Positions 45,429-53,150 of a stretch of 64,000 nucleotides of DNA are shown here, piece by piece. How positions within the stretch are numbered: position 1 is the stretch's first letter; each line of letters starts with the position of its first letter. A program made the position numbers and the translations under genes. Source of the DNA: Prorocentrum cordatum (lineage: Eukaryota; Sar; Dinophyceae; Prorocentrales; Prorocentraceae); assembly GCA_963575745.1 (NCBI GenBank), contig CAUYUJ010016282.1, forward strand, positions 788,872 to 852,871, written 5' to 3'. The notes under the pieces were generated by a model. That model saw only the letters and a program-made list of their open reading frames with translations. It did no database searches and was not told where the DNA came from.

Positions 45429-45588
45429 CTCTCAGGCGAGGAAGAAACACACAGACACAATTAATCTTCGATGCCTAAGAAAATATGGGAAAATATGGGA
45501 AGTTGGGGGAAGACAGAAACCCAGAAAATATGGGAAAATATGGGGAATCGTTTTATTTGTGTGTATTTATTTGTGTGTCCCAGGGCCC
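45429..45588 (-). mobile_element. AT-1 element inserted in the LINE ORF1-like gene
   Basis: It separates PPRSLK (45589) from ELSHQL (45428), which read on in the same frame once its 160 bp are removed. The ends would give AAG|GG...GAGAG|GAG, without a normal donor, so use as an intron is uncertain. Interior AAAATATGGGAAAATATGGG. Confidence 0.7.
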
Positions 45589-45672
45589 CTTCAAACTTCT
45601 TGGCGGCCTCTGTGCGCACCGCTTACACAACCAAGCCTCGGCTTGGGCTGCGTTGCGCCGCCTGGGCGCCAT
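45589..45672 (-). pseudogene. LINE ORF1-like start (CxxC motif)
   Basis: The minus strand reads MAPRRRNAAQAEAWLCKRC then AQRPPRSLK from a good start context (CCGCCATGG). The WLCKRC CxxC motif resembles the N-terminal zinc-ribbon segments of dinoflagellate LINE ORF1 proteins as I remember them. An AT-1 element (45429-45588) separates it from the next piece. Confidence 0.5.
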
Positions 45673-45783
45673 GGCGGCAGCAGGAGGGCGAGCCGCGCAA
45701 GGAGGCGCGGGCGCCCCGTCATGACAAGGGAGCCCGTGACGCCGGGCAGGCTGACACAGGGGTGCGGGAAAGAGCGTCTCCAG

Positions 45784-46018
45784 GTCGCCCAGATGGGGTC
45801 CGAGTAGATGGGGTCGGAGGATCGCGCCGCATCGCCGATGCATCGACGATGCGGCTCTATGCGGAGCCCGATTTTCCCCACGCTGGCGTCGTCGATACAT
45901 CGCCGACGTCGACGCCTCATCGCCGGTGCATCGCCGATGAATCGCCGATGTATCGCCAATGTATCGGCGATGCGGCGCGGTCCTCCGACCCAATCTACTC
46001 CGACCCCATCTGGGAGGC
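45784..46018. mobile_element. TIR-B element in the 5' part of the LINE unit
   Basis: Inverted ends GTCGCCCAGATGGGG...CCCCATCTGGGAGGC, with the GATGCATCG-type interior. The flanks CTCCAG (45778-45783) and CTCTAG (46019-46024) look like a 6-bp duplication with one change. Read on the minus strand, it could be spliced as ACTAGAG|GC...TGGAG|A between the spliced-leader relic and the ORF1 start. Confidence 0.72.
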
Positions 46019-46097
46019 CTCTAGTGTCGGGCACAAGACCCTGGCACTGCCGCGGACTAGCGGTATGAATTTTCCTCAGCGACAATATGAAAACATG

Positions 46098-46114
46098 GAG
46101 CCAAAATGGCTACG
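46098..46114 (-). other. Spliced-leader core, minus strand
   Basis: The minus strand reads CGTAGCCATTTTGGCTC, 17 bases identical to the inner part of the dinoflagellate spliced leader. Chance expectation in 64 kb on both strands is about 1 in 10^5. The base before it and the final AAG differ. It lies 426 bases upstream of the ORF1-like ATG on the same strand (about 190 after removing the TIR-B insert). Confidence 0.78.
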
Positions 46115-46465
46115 CAGGAGTGGATGAGGAGGAGGGTCGAGGAGGAGGAGGAGGAGGAGGAGGAGGGGGAGGAGGAGGAGGAGGAGGAGGAGGAGCAGAG
46201 CCCTGCAACTCGCACCGTCCTCGTGCATCGCTTCCCCCTCTTGGCTTTCACGGCTCCCCGTGGCGCGTAGTTGCGCCGGGGGTTTTACCCCTGTGTCCTC
46301 GTCCTGGTCCTCCTCCTTCCCCCCCTCCCTCATCCTTCATCCCTCCCCTTCCCCCTTCCTCATCCTCCTCTTTCACTGTTCACTCTCTTCGCTGGGAGCA
46401 GGCGCAGTAGCATCAGCAGGATCAACTGGAAACAGCGAGGCCCACCAGCATCTGTAAGCCATCGG
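46115..46465. promoter_or_regulatory. Spacer between two divergent spliced-leader relics
   Basis: 350 bp between the minus-strand and plus-strand leader relics. It contains (GGA)n at 46131-46196 and a C/T-rich stretch at 46300-46385. A role as a divergent promoter is possible only by position; no motif is recognised. Confidence 0.25.
46131..46196. repeat. (GGA)n microsatellite
   Basis: GAGGAGGAGG run with one GGGGGAGG interruption. Confidence 0.85.
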
Positions 46466-46487
46466 TCCGTAGCCATTTTGCCGCAAG
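46466..46487 (+). other. Relict dinoflagellate spliced-leader sequence, plus strand
   Basis: Twenty of 22 positions match the dinoflagellate spliced leader as I know it, including the unbroken first 15 bases TCCGTAGCCATTTTG and the final CAAG; bases 16 and 18 differ. The leader is normally added to mRNA by trans-splicing and is not encoded in front of a gene, so an adjacent genomic copy suggests a retroposed mRNA. It lies 93 bases before the first ATG of gene B on the same strand. Confidence 0.75.
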
Positions 46488-46580
46488 CCTCCGGGCTCCA
46501 TCCTGGCTGTACGCTACTTGCCCGAGACCCAGCATAGCTTGGGTACCGGATTCACATCTGCAGACCGTGTAATTCTCGCG

Positions 46581-46758
46581 ATGGCGATGAGGGCACTGCT
46601 GACGCTGTTCGCCCTGTCCTCCGTGGCCTCTTCCCTAACGCTGCATGCCAGAGAGGAGGCTGTGGATGAGTACACCTCAGTCAGCGGTCTCCTCTCCGAG
46701 GCGGAGGCGCTCCTGCAGGAGGAGATGGCCAGCGACCGCGAGGCGGCCGAGGCTCTAG
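46581..46758 (+). CDS. Gene B exon 1: signal peptide and start
   Basis: This exon starts with MAMRALLTLFALSSVASS, a typical signal peptide, with a likely cleavage after SSVASS or ASSLTLHA. The rest is acidic and helical (SGLLSEAEALLQEEMASD). 59 codons plus one base. The start is the first ATG after the spliced-leader relic; the ATG two codons later is equally possible. The donor is CTCTAG|GC, where CTCTAG is the left copy of a target-site duplication and GC is the first dinucleotide of the inserted inverted-repeat element. Function unknown. Confidence 0.72.
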
Positions 46759-46951
46759 GCCTCCCAGATTGGGGCACCGTGGATGGGTTCGGAGGACTGC
46801 GCCGCATCGCCGATGCATCGACGATGCGGCTCGACGGGGAGCCCGATGGTCTCCACGCCGACGTCGCCGATGCATCGGTGATGCATCTCCGATGCATCGA
46901 AGATGCTGCGCGATCGTCCGACCCCGTCCACCCCGACCCCATCTGGGAAGT
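46759..46951. mobile_element. TIR-B introner-like element forming gene B intron 1
   Basis: The ends are GCCTCCCAGAT...ATCTGGGAAGT with a longer imperfect inverted repeat. The middle is rich in CATCGCCGATGCATCG-like palindromes. It is flanked by an exact CTCTAG duplication (46753-46758 and 46952-46957). Intron 46759-46957 uses the element's own first two bases as a GC donor and the right duplicate as the AG acceptor. Removal restores the gene B frame. Confidence 0.82.
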
Positions 46952-46957
46952 CTCTAG

Positions 46958-46983
46958 AGGAGGAGATCGCACTGCTGCAGGAG
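46958..46983 (+). CDS. Gene B exon 2
   Basis: Joined to exon 1 it reads AEALEEEIALLQE and restores the frame that the inserted element breaks (the insert is 199 nt, not a multiple of three). The acceptor is CTCTAG|AG, the right copy of the target-site duplication. The donor used here is CAGGAG|GTCGAC. Two later GA donors (after 47010 or 47013) are also in phase 0 and would add VDADERVAE. Confidence 0.65.
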
Positions 46984-47329
46984 GTCGACGCCGACGAGAG
47001 AGTGGCCGAGGAGGATCGGCGATCGACGTTCGAGTCATATACCGCTACTGCTCCCTACTCTGGGCGCCAGTTGCACCAAGTTACGGACACAAACCGCGGC
47101 CACGGATGCCAGAATTCTATCCATATTTACACTCTGGCCCCTCGTGGGGGTTGGGGCGTGAGCAAGGGAGTGGATTCAAAGTTCGAGTGGGGGATCGACA
47201 GCAGAACTGATTCACCCCAAAGTTGATTCTCCGCCGAATTCATCAAACAAGAAAACGTCTGATGCTCCGTAGATCCATAGAGCCTTTCACGCACTCTTTG
47301 CAGCTTTGACGAAGCTTTCAAGTCTGGGG

Positions 47330-47506
47330 TATAGTCGACCCGCGCAGTAAGGATGGGCAACCTTGCCAAGGGTGCCCTCGCATCCTTGCCTCATCGGCCC
47401 ATCCTTGGCCACCTCCGCTGGCTGTGCCCCGCTCGACAAGCTTCGAGGTGGCCTCCCAAGGCCCTTGCATCCTCATCGCGCATCCTTACGACACGGGCCG
47501 ACTGTA
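47330..47506. mobile_element. TIR-E element
   Basis: Starts TATAGTCGACCCGCGCAG and AGTAAGGATG, ends CATCCTTACGACACGGG and CCGACTGTA. It is followed 15 bp later by a TIR-H element. Confidence 0.75.
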
Positions 47507-47521
47507 CATCAGCTTTGCATT

Positions 47522-47726
47522 ATGTTGTTCCCATCCTACTTAAGGACCGCATCCCAGCAATAATTTCGAGCACCCGGAAAAGTGTCAAAAGAGTGTCGAA
47601 ACAGTGTCGAAACAGCGTCGGGCGAGTGTCTCCCAGGGCCCGACAGGTGAAAACCCTTGAGTTTCGATACTTTTTCGGGCGCTCGAGATTCTTCCTGGTG
47701 ATCAAGGCAAAAGTAGGTTGGAACAT
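47522..47726. mobile_element. TIR-H element, inverted relative to 24.6 kb
   Basis: Starts ATGTTGTTCCCATCCTACTT and ends AAGTAGGTTGGAACAT. It contains AGCAATAATTTCGAGCACC. It lies directly before gene B exon 3. Confidence 0.75.
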
Positions 47727-47774
47727 CCTCAGCTCTGCGGCCGCTCCCCTGCCCGAAGTGCCCACCGCCCGGAG

Positions 47775-47966
47775 GAGCTGGAGGCGGACAGCGACCCCGA
47801 GGCGCCCGTGGCCGAGGCCGCCCCGGCGGCCGAGGAGCCGGCCGCCGAGGCGCCCGCCGCCGCGGCCGCCCCGGCGGCCGAGGCCGCCCGGGCGGCCGAG
47901 GGGGCCGCCGCGGAGGGCGCCGAGGGTGCCGCGGCCAACGCGTCGTGGAACGCCACGGAGGTGCAG
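47775..47966 (+). CDS. Gene B exon 3, Ala/Glu-rich (tentative)
   Basis: 64 codons in phase 0 at both ends, starting ELEADSDPEAPVAEAAP and ending NASWNATEVQ. The middle is a low-complexity run of Ala, Glu and Pro from imperfect GCCGAGGCC repeats. The acceptor is CCGGAG|GAG and the donor GTGCAG|GC. The phase fits between exons 2 and 4. It could instead be a chance open frame in GC-rich repeat. The last 18 nt and the following 9 recur exactly near 58.41 kb. Confidence 0.5.
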
Positions 47967-47989
47967 GCCAGTGCTCGGCCACGCGCGCG

Positions 47990-48475
47990 GGGAGGAATGA
48001 TGAGAGGGAGGAGGAGGAGAAGGAGGAGGAGGAGGAGGAGGAGGAGGAGGAGGGGGAGGGGGAGGAGGAGGACCAGCACGCATCGGGGGTGGATAGATCG
48101 GGGGCGGCAAAGAGGGGGGTGAGGACTAGGGGGGGGGTGGATATCATGGTGGGGGCCATGCTATCTCCCCGGATTTCATGGCGCCTCTTGTTGTTTCGTT
48201 ACGTCCCTGGTCCCCCCGCTGGGCCGCGCACATGCCGCCAGTCATGATTTGCACCCCCCCTCTTGGACGCCCCCTCTTGGCCGCTCCCGAGATAGACCTC
48301 CTACCCTGACACGTCGATTCAGGAATCGGCCGTTTTCGGTTCGCGGGAGGGCGTCGCGGCCCTCATTTCTGCGGGTCCAGGTCCGTCGGTTTCGGTCCCG
48401 GCCGTTTTCATTAAGGGGAGGTCTATTGAAGGGAGGCTTGTCCAGCGCCGGTGCTCGGCCAAGCGCGCGGGGGGG
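47990..48475. repeat. Duplicated segment, related to 58.29-58.61 kb
   Basis: Shared order: GGAGGAATGATGAGAGGG, (GGA)n, CCAGCACGCATC, GGATAGACCTCCTAC, CATTTCTGCGGGTCCAGG and GAAGGGAGGCTTGTCCA. Here a TIR-D element splits GGATAGA|GATAGACC. Confidence 0.8.
48098..48290. mobile_element. TIR-D element with duplication GATAGA and a preserved empty site
   Basis: Ends TCGGGGGCGGCAAAGAGG and the inverse CCGCTCCCGA. Duplicates GATAGA at 48092-48097 and 48291-48296. The related sequence near 58441-58460 has the same flanks with a single GATAGA and no element, which is the pre-insertion state. Confidence 0.88.
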
Positions 48476-48558
48476 GTCATCGTCTCGGGGCATCCTGGAT
48501 GGGGCCATCCAGGAGGCTTCTATTCTTCAGAGGAGGAACACAGGTACCGACGTGCCTC

Positions 48559-48765
48559 GACGCGCACGAGATGGGTACGGAAAGAATGGGTAGAATGCCC
48601 CACAGCAGTTCCTGTTCATTTTGAACAGGACTCGCTGTCCGCGCCGCCGCGGCTGTGTCCGTTTGAGACAGAAGGCCGCCTGCCCAACAGCAGCCGCTTT
48701 TGGTGTGGGACAACGTTTGTTGTTGGGCATCGTACCCATTTTTTCCGTACCCGTCTCGGGCATCC
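48559..48765. mobile_element. TIR-G element
   Basis: Same interior as the 60.6-kb copy (CCTGTTCATTTTGAACAGG, GGCCGCCTGCCCAACAG). The right end CCCGTCTCGGGCATCC is intact and the left end slightly altered. A TIR-A insertion lies directly to the right. Confidence 0.75.
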
Positions 48766-48774
48766 AAAATACCG

Positions 48775-48968
48775 TAAAATCGGGCTTGTCCTTCTAAAGG
48801 GGGGACATTCAAAAATAGCCCAACAGATAATGAAATAGTCCCGAAAAAAATAATGAAATAGTCCGGGGGCTATTTTCCTGATCATCTGTTTTACCATTTG
48901 GGGGTATGCGTGGAGTGTTTTTGTTTCCCCGTCGAGAATCCCCCTGTGGGGGGACACGCCCGACTTGC
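48775..48968. mobile_element. TIR-A element, 8-bp duplication AAATACCG
   Basis: Ends TAAAATCGGGCTTGTCC and GGGACACGCCCGACTTGC. Exact duplicates at 48767-48774 and 48969-48976. The interior is longer than in other copies because an AATAGTCC-type segment is repeated. Confidence 0.85.
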
Positions 48969-49233
48969 AAATACCGCTGCCCTCGAGGGCAGCAGCCGGG
49001 GGAAACGAGTGGATCCGCTTGTCTCCCCCTGCTGCCAAGGCCTCCCTGGGCGGCCCTCGCCTCGAGCTGCTGGGCGGAGAGTGCCACCGGCCGAGAGGTC
49101 CCCCGGGCGGGTGGCGGTGCCAGTAGGTTTCCCCGCGCGCAGGGGGGGCAGCGGCAGGGGGGCCAAGACAAAACGCAGGCACCTCGAGACTTCGCGGGGA
49201 GGGAGATTTTGGGGTAGGGTTTTACCAGGGTTC

Positions 49234-49460
49234 AGAGCCCCGAATCATCAGGGGTAACTCGGGTCAGGGCTAACTCGGGTTCGTTTTTCGGGAATCCGAA
49301 CCCGACTTACCCCGGACCCGAGTAACCCCGGATAATTCGGGCGTCCAGAGCCCCGAATCATCAGGGGTAACTCGGGTCAGGGGTAACTCGGGTTCTTTTT
49401 TCGGAAATCCAAACCCGAGTTACCCCGGACCCGAGTTACCCCGGATAACTCGGGCGCCCA
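49234..49460. repeat. 113-bp hairpin unit in tandem duplicate
   Basis: Two units (starts near 49234 and 49347). Each has GGGGTAACTCGGGTCAGGG, then a TTTTTTCGG-like centre, then the inverse CCGAACCCGAGTTACCCCGG. Each unit folds on itself, and the two units can also pair. Confidence 0.8.
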
Positions 49461-49572
49461 AAGGGTGACGACGACGAGCGCAAAACATACCCCGAAATCT
49501 TTGGCCGATCGTCGAACCCTCGGCGAATCCGCGATTTTGGGGTGGGGGATGTGTTTTTTCGTGGTCAGTATA

Positions 49573-49705
49573 AGGAGGGGGAAAAACACGCAGGCACAAG
49601 TGATCGTCGACTCGCAGAAAATAGGGGAAAATGTAGGAAGTGAGGCAAAAACCCAGAAAATATGGGAAAACGTGGGGAACCCTGTTATTTGTGTGCACTT
49701 ATGGC
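49573..49705 (-). mobile_element. AT-1 element, partly decayed
   Basis: GGGGGAAAAACACGCAGGCAC, GATCGTCGACTCGCAG and CCAGAAAATATGGG match the family. The right end after TTATTTGTGTGCACTTAT differs. Confidence 0.65.
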
Positions 49706-49759
49706 GAAGGCCTTACGGCCCGTGCCGCCGACCCTGGAGGCCACGAATATGGAAACGCG

Positions 49760-50100
49760 GGGGGGGGGGAGGAGGAGGAGGTGGAGAGGGAGGAAGGGTG
49801 GAGGAGGCAGTTGAGGGAGCAGCGGGGGAGAATGATGAGGAGGAGGAGCAGGAGGAGCAGGAGGAGGAGCAGGCACAGGAGGGGCACGAAGAGGGAGAGC
49901 AACGGTGAAGGTGGAGGAGGAGGCAGGAAACAATCAAATCATGACAGAACTTTCGGGGCTCTCCCTGGCCCCCTCCTGGAGCATCCCCGGGACTTGTTTC
50001 CAGGATTTACCTACGGTCCCCCCCCGCACGCAGGAGGAGGAGGAGGAGGAGGAGGAGGTGGAGGAGGAGAAGCAGGAGCAGGAGGAGGATCGCCCTGGTA
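49760..50100. repeat. (GGA)n-rich stretch
   Basis: GGA runs at 49768-49810, 49840-49890 and 50033-50090 within G/A-rich sequence. Confidence 0.8.
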
Positions 50101-50164
50101 CCCCCTGGGACGCCCCCCCTCCACCCCCAGCGGTGAAGGGATAGAGGGAGTTCGGGAGTTCTCG

Positions 50165-50560
50165 GGGGGGCCTCTTTGGGGTAGTTCTGGGGCCTCTTGG
50201 GAGGCTGTTGGGGGCCGCTTGGGAGCCTCGTGGGGGCCTCTTGGAGCTTCGTGGGGGTCTCTTGGGAGCCTCTTGGGGCTTCGTGGGGAGCTTCTTTGGG
50301 GCCTCTGGGGGCCTCCTGGGAGCTTCTTAGGCCGAGGGTTCGAAATGTCCAGTCGAGTCTCCAGTCTGGGCTCTCTCTTGGAGCCGTCTTGGGGACCTCT
50401 TGGGCTATCTTGGAGGCGTCTTGGGCGATATTGGGGCGGTCTTGGGGGCCTCTTGGCCTGTCTTAAAGCTTCCCGGCAAGAATGCCCAATTCTTTCAAAA
50501 CCTAAGGGAAATCTGTGATTTTTGCTTCTTGGGGCTCTCTTGGGAGTGCCCTTGGATTGG
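50165..50560. repeat. GGCCTCTTGG degenerate repeat
   Basis: TTGGGGGCCTCTTGG units with TTTCAAAACCTAAGGGAAA near 50496, a block shared with the family 8 element at 8.09 kb. Ends unclear. Confidence 0.7.
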
Positions 50561-50569
50561 GAATTTCCG

Positions 50570-51030
50570 AAGCTGTCTGGAGGCTATCGCGACTTGGACC
50601 CATACTTCGGCGATTCGGAGCCCTCGAGGACATTCTTGGGGGCCTCTCGGGGCACTTTTGCTACGTCTTGGGGATTGTCTGGGCTCCAGAACCGCCCGGA
50701 GGGGAGTCGTATCTGACCCGGGACCCCCCCCGGGACATCCCCCAGGACCCCCCCTGGGACCCCCCCCCGGCGGGGAAGGATCAAAGGGAAGGGGCTTCCC
50801 TTCGACTCAGCTACAGCGCTGCTCAATTTGGCTGTGGCTGGCGCGCTCGAGGAGGAGGGCCCGGTGAAAGTGGAGGCAGCGGCGCCAGGCTCAGGGAAAG
50901 GGAGGGGACCAGCGACGGCGACAGCGACGACGATGACAACAACGACCACGACGACGACGAGGACGACGCCGACAGGGTCGGCGGATTTGTGTCTCCCAGG
51001 GCCTCTTAAGTGTATGCGCACAGGGTCTGA
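50570..51030. other. Gene B intron segment, no exon recognised
   Basis: 50920-50975 is a GACGACGACGA run. 50986-51008 resembles one end of AT-1. Otherwise unique GC-rich sequence. Confidence 0.4.
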
Positions 51031-51033
51031 GAA

Positions 51034-51228
51034 GAGGACACGGCACAAGCGTACATCTTCGGAGCTCCGCGCGGATCCCTTGGATCGGCACTGGAGCCCC
51101 CAGGCGGCCCCTCTGGTGCCGCCCCTGGCGCGCTCCGCGCGCCAGGGGGCCCCCACCCAGCGCAGGTCCAGGAAATCTGCGCGGAACTTCGAAATGTGTA
51201 TGTTTTTTTTTATGCCGCTTCGTGTTCC
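51034..51228. mobile_element. TIR-F element, diverged
   Basis: The left arm GGAGCTCCGCGCGGATCCC and right arm TCTGCGCGGAACTTCGAAA are inverse to each other. The centre CTGGCGCGCTCCGCGCGCCAG is palindromic. Ends resemble AGGACACGGCAC and GCTTCGTGTTCCT. Confidence 0.7.
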
Positions 51229-51770
51229 TCTCAAAGGAGGGGGGCATTGACCCCCAATCACCCATCCATCGCCGATTGGGGCCCCGATAGCCCCACACCG
51301 CCCAGGTATGTGCGGACTCGCGATGGGTGGCTTATCGCCGATCTATGGGCGATGCATCACCGATTCCAGATCGATGCATCCTCCCCGCATGCCAGTCCCC
51401 CCTGTGGCTGTCCCTCAAGTGGGGAGAGGGGGGAAGGCTTCTTAGAAGGAGACTACGTCTTAGAAGGCGCGGGCCTCCTCTGCTCGTCCCGGAGAGCCGT
51501 CGTCGCCCTGGCCAGATGCTCCTCGAAAGTCCTGTCAGAGTGCCCTGTCAGAGTGCACCCTCGGCGAGTTTCTAGGATCGGCGGTATCGGTACCTTTCGG
51601 TTTCCCCATGGGAGCCTTGGCATGGCAGGGCGGCGAGATCTATACATATCCCTGGCCCCAGGCCCAGCCCATCCTGGGCCCGGCAGCGGTGTGTGCGCCC
51701 TCCTGGCATGGAGAGGAGGGCACATACACACTGCTCCTGGGCCGAGGCGGTAGCAGCTCATGGGATCTAG

Positions 51771-51940
51771 GCCTCCCAGATGGGGTCGGAGCAGATGTGG
51801 TCGCAGGATCGCGCCGCATCGCCACTGCATCGGCGATGCGGCTCGACATGCAGCCCGGTTTTCTCCATACCGACGGCGCCGATGCTTCGCCGACGTCGCC
51901 GATGCATCGGCGATGCGGCGCCATCCTCCGACCCCCTCTA
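51771..51940. mobile_element. TIR-B element, right end decayed
   Basis: It starts GCCTCCCAGATGGGGTCGG right after ATCTAG and has the characteristic GCATCGGCGATGCGGC interior. The right end stops near CCGACCCCCTCTA without the full inverted arm. Confidence 0.65.
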
Positions 51941-52024
51941 AACTCGTGGGGGCCTCGTTCATCCTCGCAGTTCCGTCACTAGGGTGCGTTGGCGTGCGTT
52001 TCCGCTTGGCAGTCGGTTGAGATC

Positions 52025-52172
52025 GGGGGCCACGTGCGAACCCTACCCCTACCCCCCACGACTTCTGAGGGGGAGGGTGGGGTGTACTTTGCTCGGGAGC
52101 TCCCGAACGAAGTGAACCCCACCCTCCCCCTCAGAACTCGTGGGGTAGGGGTAGGGCTCGCATGTGGCCCCC
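52025..52172. mobile_element. Foldback palindrome, 148 bp
   Basis: The left arm (GGGGGCCACGTGCGAACCC, CTACCCCTACCCC, GAGGGGGAGGGTGGGGTG) and the right arm are inverse with few differences. They meet at CGGGAGCTCCCG. There is no coding capacity; it resembles a foldback MITE. No clear target duplication. Confidence 0.75.
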
Positions 52173-52461
52173 ATGCGGGAGGCGCTGCTGTAGCGCCGAT
52201 TTCGCCTTGATTCGCGTCGGCTTGCGTGGAGCAGCGTCGGTTCGCAAGAGCCGGCAGGCTGGCACGGGAGGCTCCAATGAGTTGCCACAGTCTAAGTCCT
52301 TGGGCAGCGGGGCCTCCGCTGCTCGAGGCCGGCGGCCAAGTTTGGGGTGGTGCCGGTGGCCGTGTCTCGGGGCGGCATCTCGAGGCACCTCGCAACGGCG
52401 GCGCGGATAACGCCCGGGGCGGGCCCGTGCCGCCGTTCGTGTTGCGAGGTCCGACTGCATG

Positions 52462-52502
52462 TGAATTCATGCAGGCACCTTCAAGGTGCCTGCATGAATT
52501 CA
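52462..52502. repeat. 41-bp perfect palindrome
   Basis: TGAATTCATGCAGGCACCTT and its exact inverse are separated by one C. It lies 290 bp after the 148-bp foldback. Confidence 0.9.
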
Positions 52503-52856
52503 GCTTGTCAGGTCGCGCAATCAGGCACTGCGATCGCATCAAGATATGTTCAGAGGAAACAGAAAATCCTCAAAAAAAATCCACCGCTTCCCCCTCGAGG
52601 GGGTGCCGATGGTGAACCTTGGGCACCTCCCTTTAGGTTTTGTCGCCCAGGTGTTCTGTCCGGGAACAGAAGTTGCCACAGTCATGGGACCTAGGAAAGA
52701 CCACCCGCACCGGACAATTGGCGTTTACGAAACGGCCTTGGGCGTTTATTGAACAGCCCTGCCCTGTCCGATTCCTGCTTTGGGCACGTTTGCTAAACGA
52801 CTTCGCGCGTCGGGGTGGTTATTTCTGGGGCGGATTTTTGGACCTCTACACAATAG

Positions 52857-52946
52857 GCCGACGAGAACCAGAGCCGGGCCAACTTGTCCACGTACTTCGA
52901 CCCGAAGTTGATGGCCATCTTCCGGGAGAAGCAGGCGCACCTGAAG
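52857..52946 (+). CDS. Gene B exon 4
   Basis: 30 codons in phase 0: ADENQSRANLSTYFDP, then KLMAIFREKQAHLK. The acceptor is CAATAG|GCC. The donor is CTGAAG|GATCGG, a GA donor lying within the target-site duplication AAGGA of the inverted-repeat element that forms the next intron. Confidence 0.72.
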
Positions 52947-52948
52947 GA

Positions 52949-53147
52949 TCGGCGGCAAACGAGGGGGGGGAATGAGCAGGAGAAGGCCTTCTCAGAAGGC
53001 CGCGGGCCTTCTCTGAAGGCCTCCGGCCTCCTGAGAGGCTTTGTTGTGTCTGCTGGGAAGGCTCAGAAAACTTCTCAGAAGTCCGGGGGACTTCCGAGCC
53101 TTCTGAGAAGGCCCGCCCTTTCTCACTTCCCCCCCGCTCGCCGCCGA
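52949..53147. mobile_element. TIR-C introner-like element forming gene B intron 4
   Basis: Inverted terminal repeats TCGGCGGC...GCCGCCGA extend into GA-rich/CT-rich arms. The element is flanked by an exact 5-bp duplication AAGGA (52944-52948 and 53148-53152). Each duplicate supplies AAG|GA, so intron 52947-53150 has a GA donor and AG acceptor taken from the target site. The interior carries several CTTCTCAGAAGG-type small palindromes. A second copy lies at 33429-33606. Confidence 0.78.
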
Positions 53148-53150
53148 AAG

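Larger units (their letters stand above)
40270..46114 (-). mobile_element. Decayed LINE-type retrotransposon unit
   Basis: The minus strand carries, in order: a spliced-leader relic, ORF1-like pieces, endonuclease-like pieces, linker, reverse-transcriptase pieces and a C-terminal region typical of dinoflagellate LINEs. Frames change repeatedly, so it is not functional. A TIR-B and an AT-1 element interrupt the 5' part. The 3' end is placed near 40275 by an A7 run on the minus strand, a weak criterion. It lies in intron 12 of gene A, opposite in orientation. Confidence 0.7.

Noticed and set aside
47536-48159. Minus-strand Pro/Ser/Arg-rich frame
   Set aside because: It is the antisense of the Ala/Glu-rich exon and a (GGA)n array.
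49234-49460. Possible CRISPR-like direct repeats
   Set aside because: Only two units, self-complementary over their whole length, no unique spacers, and the setting is eukaryotic.
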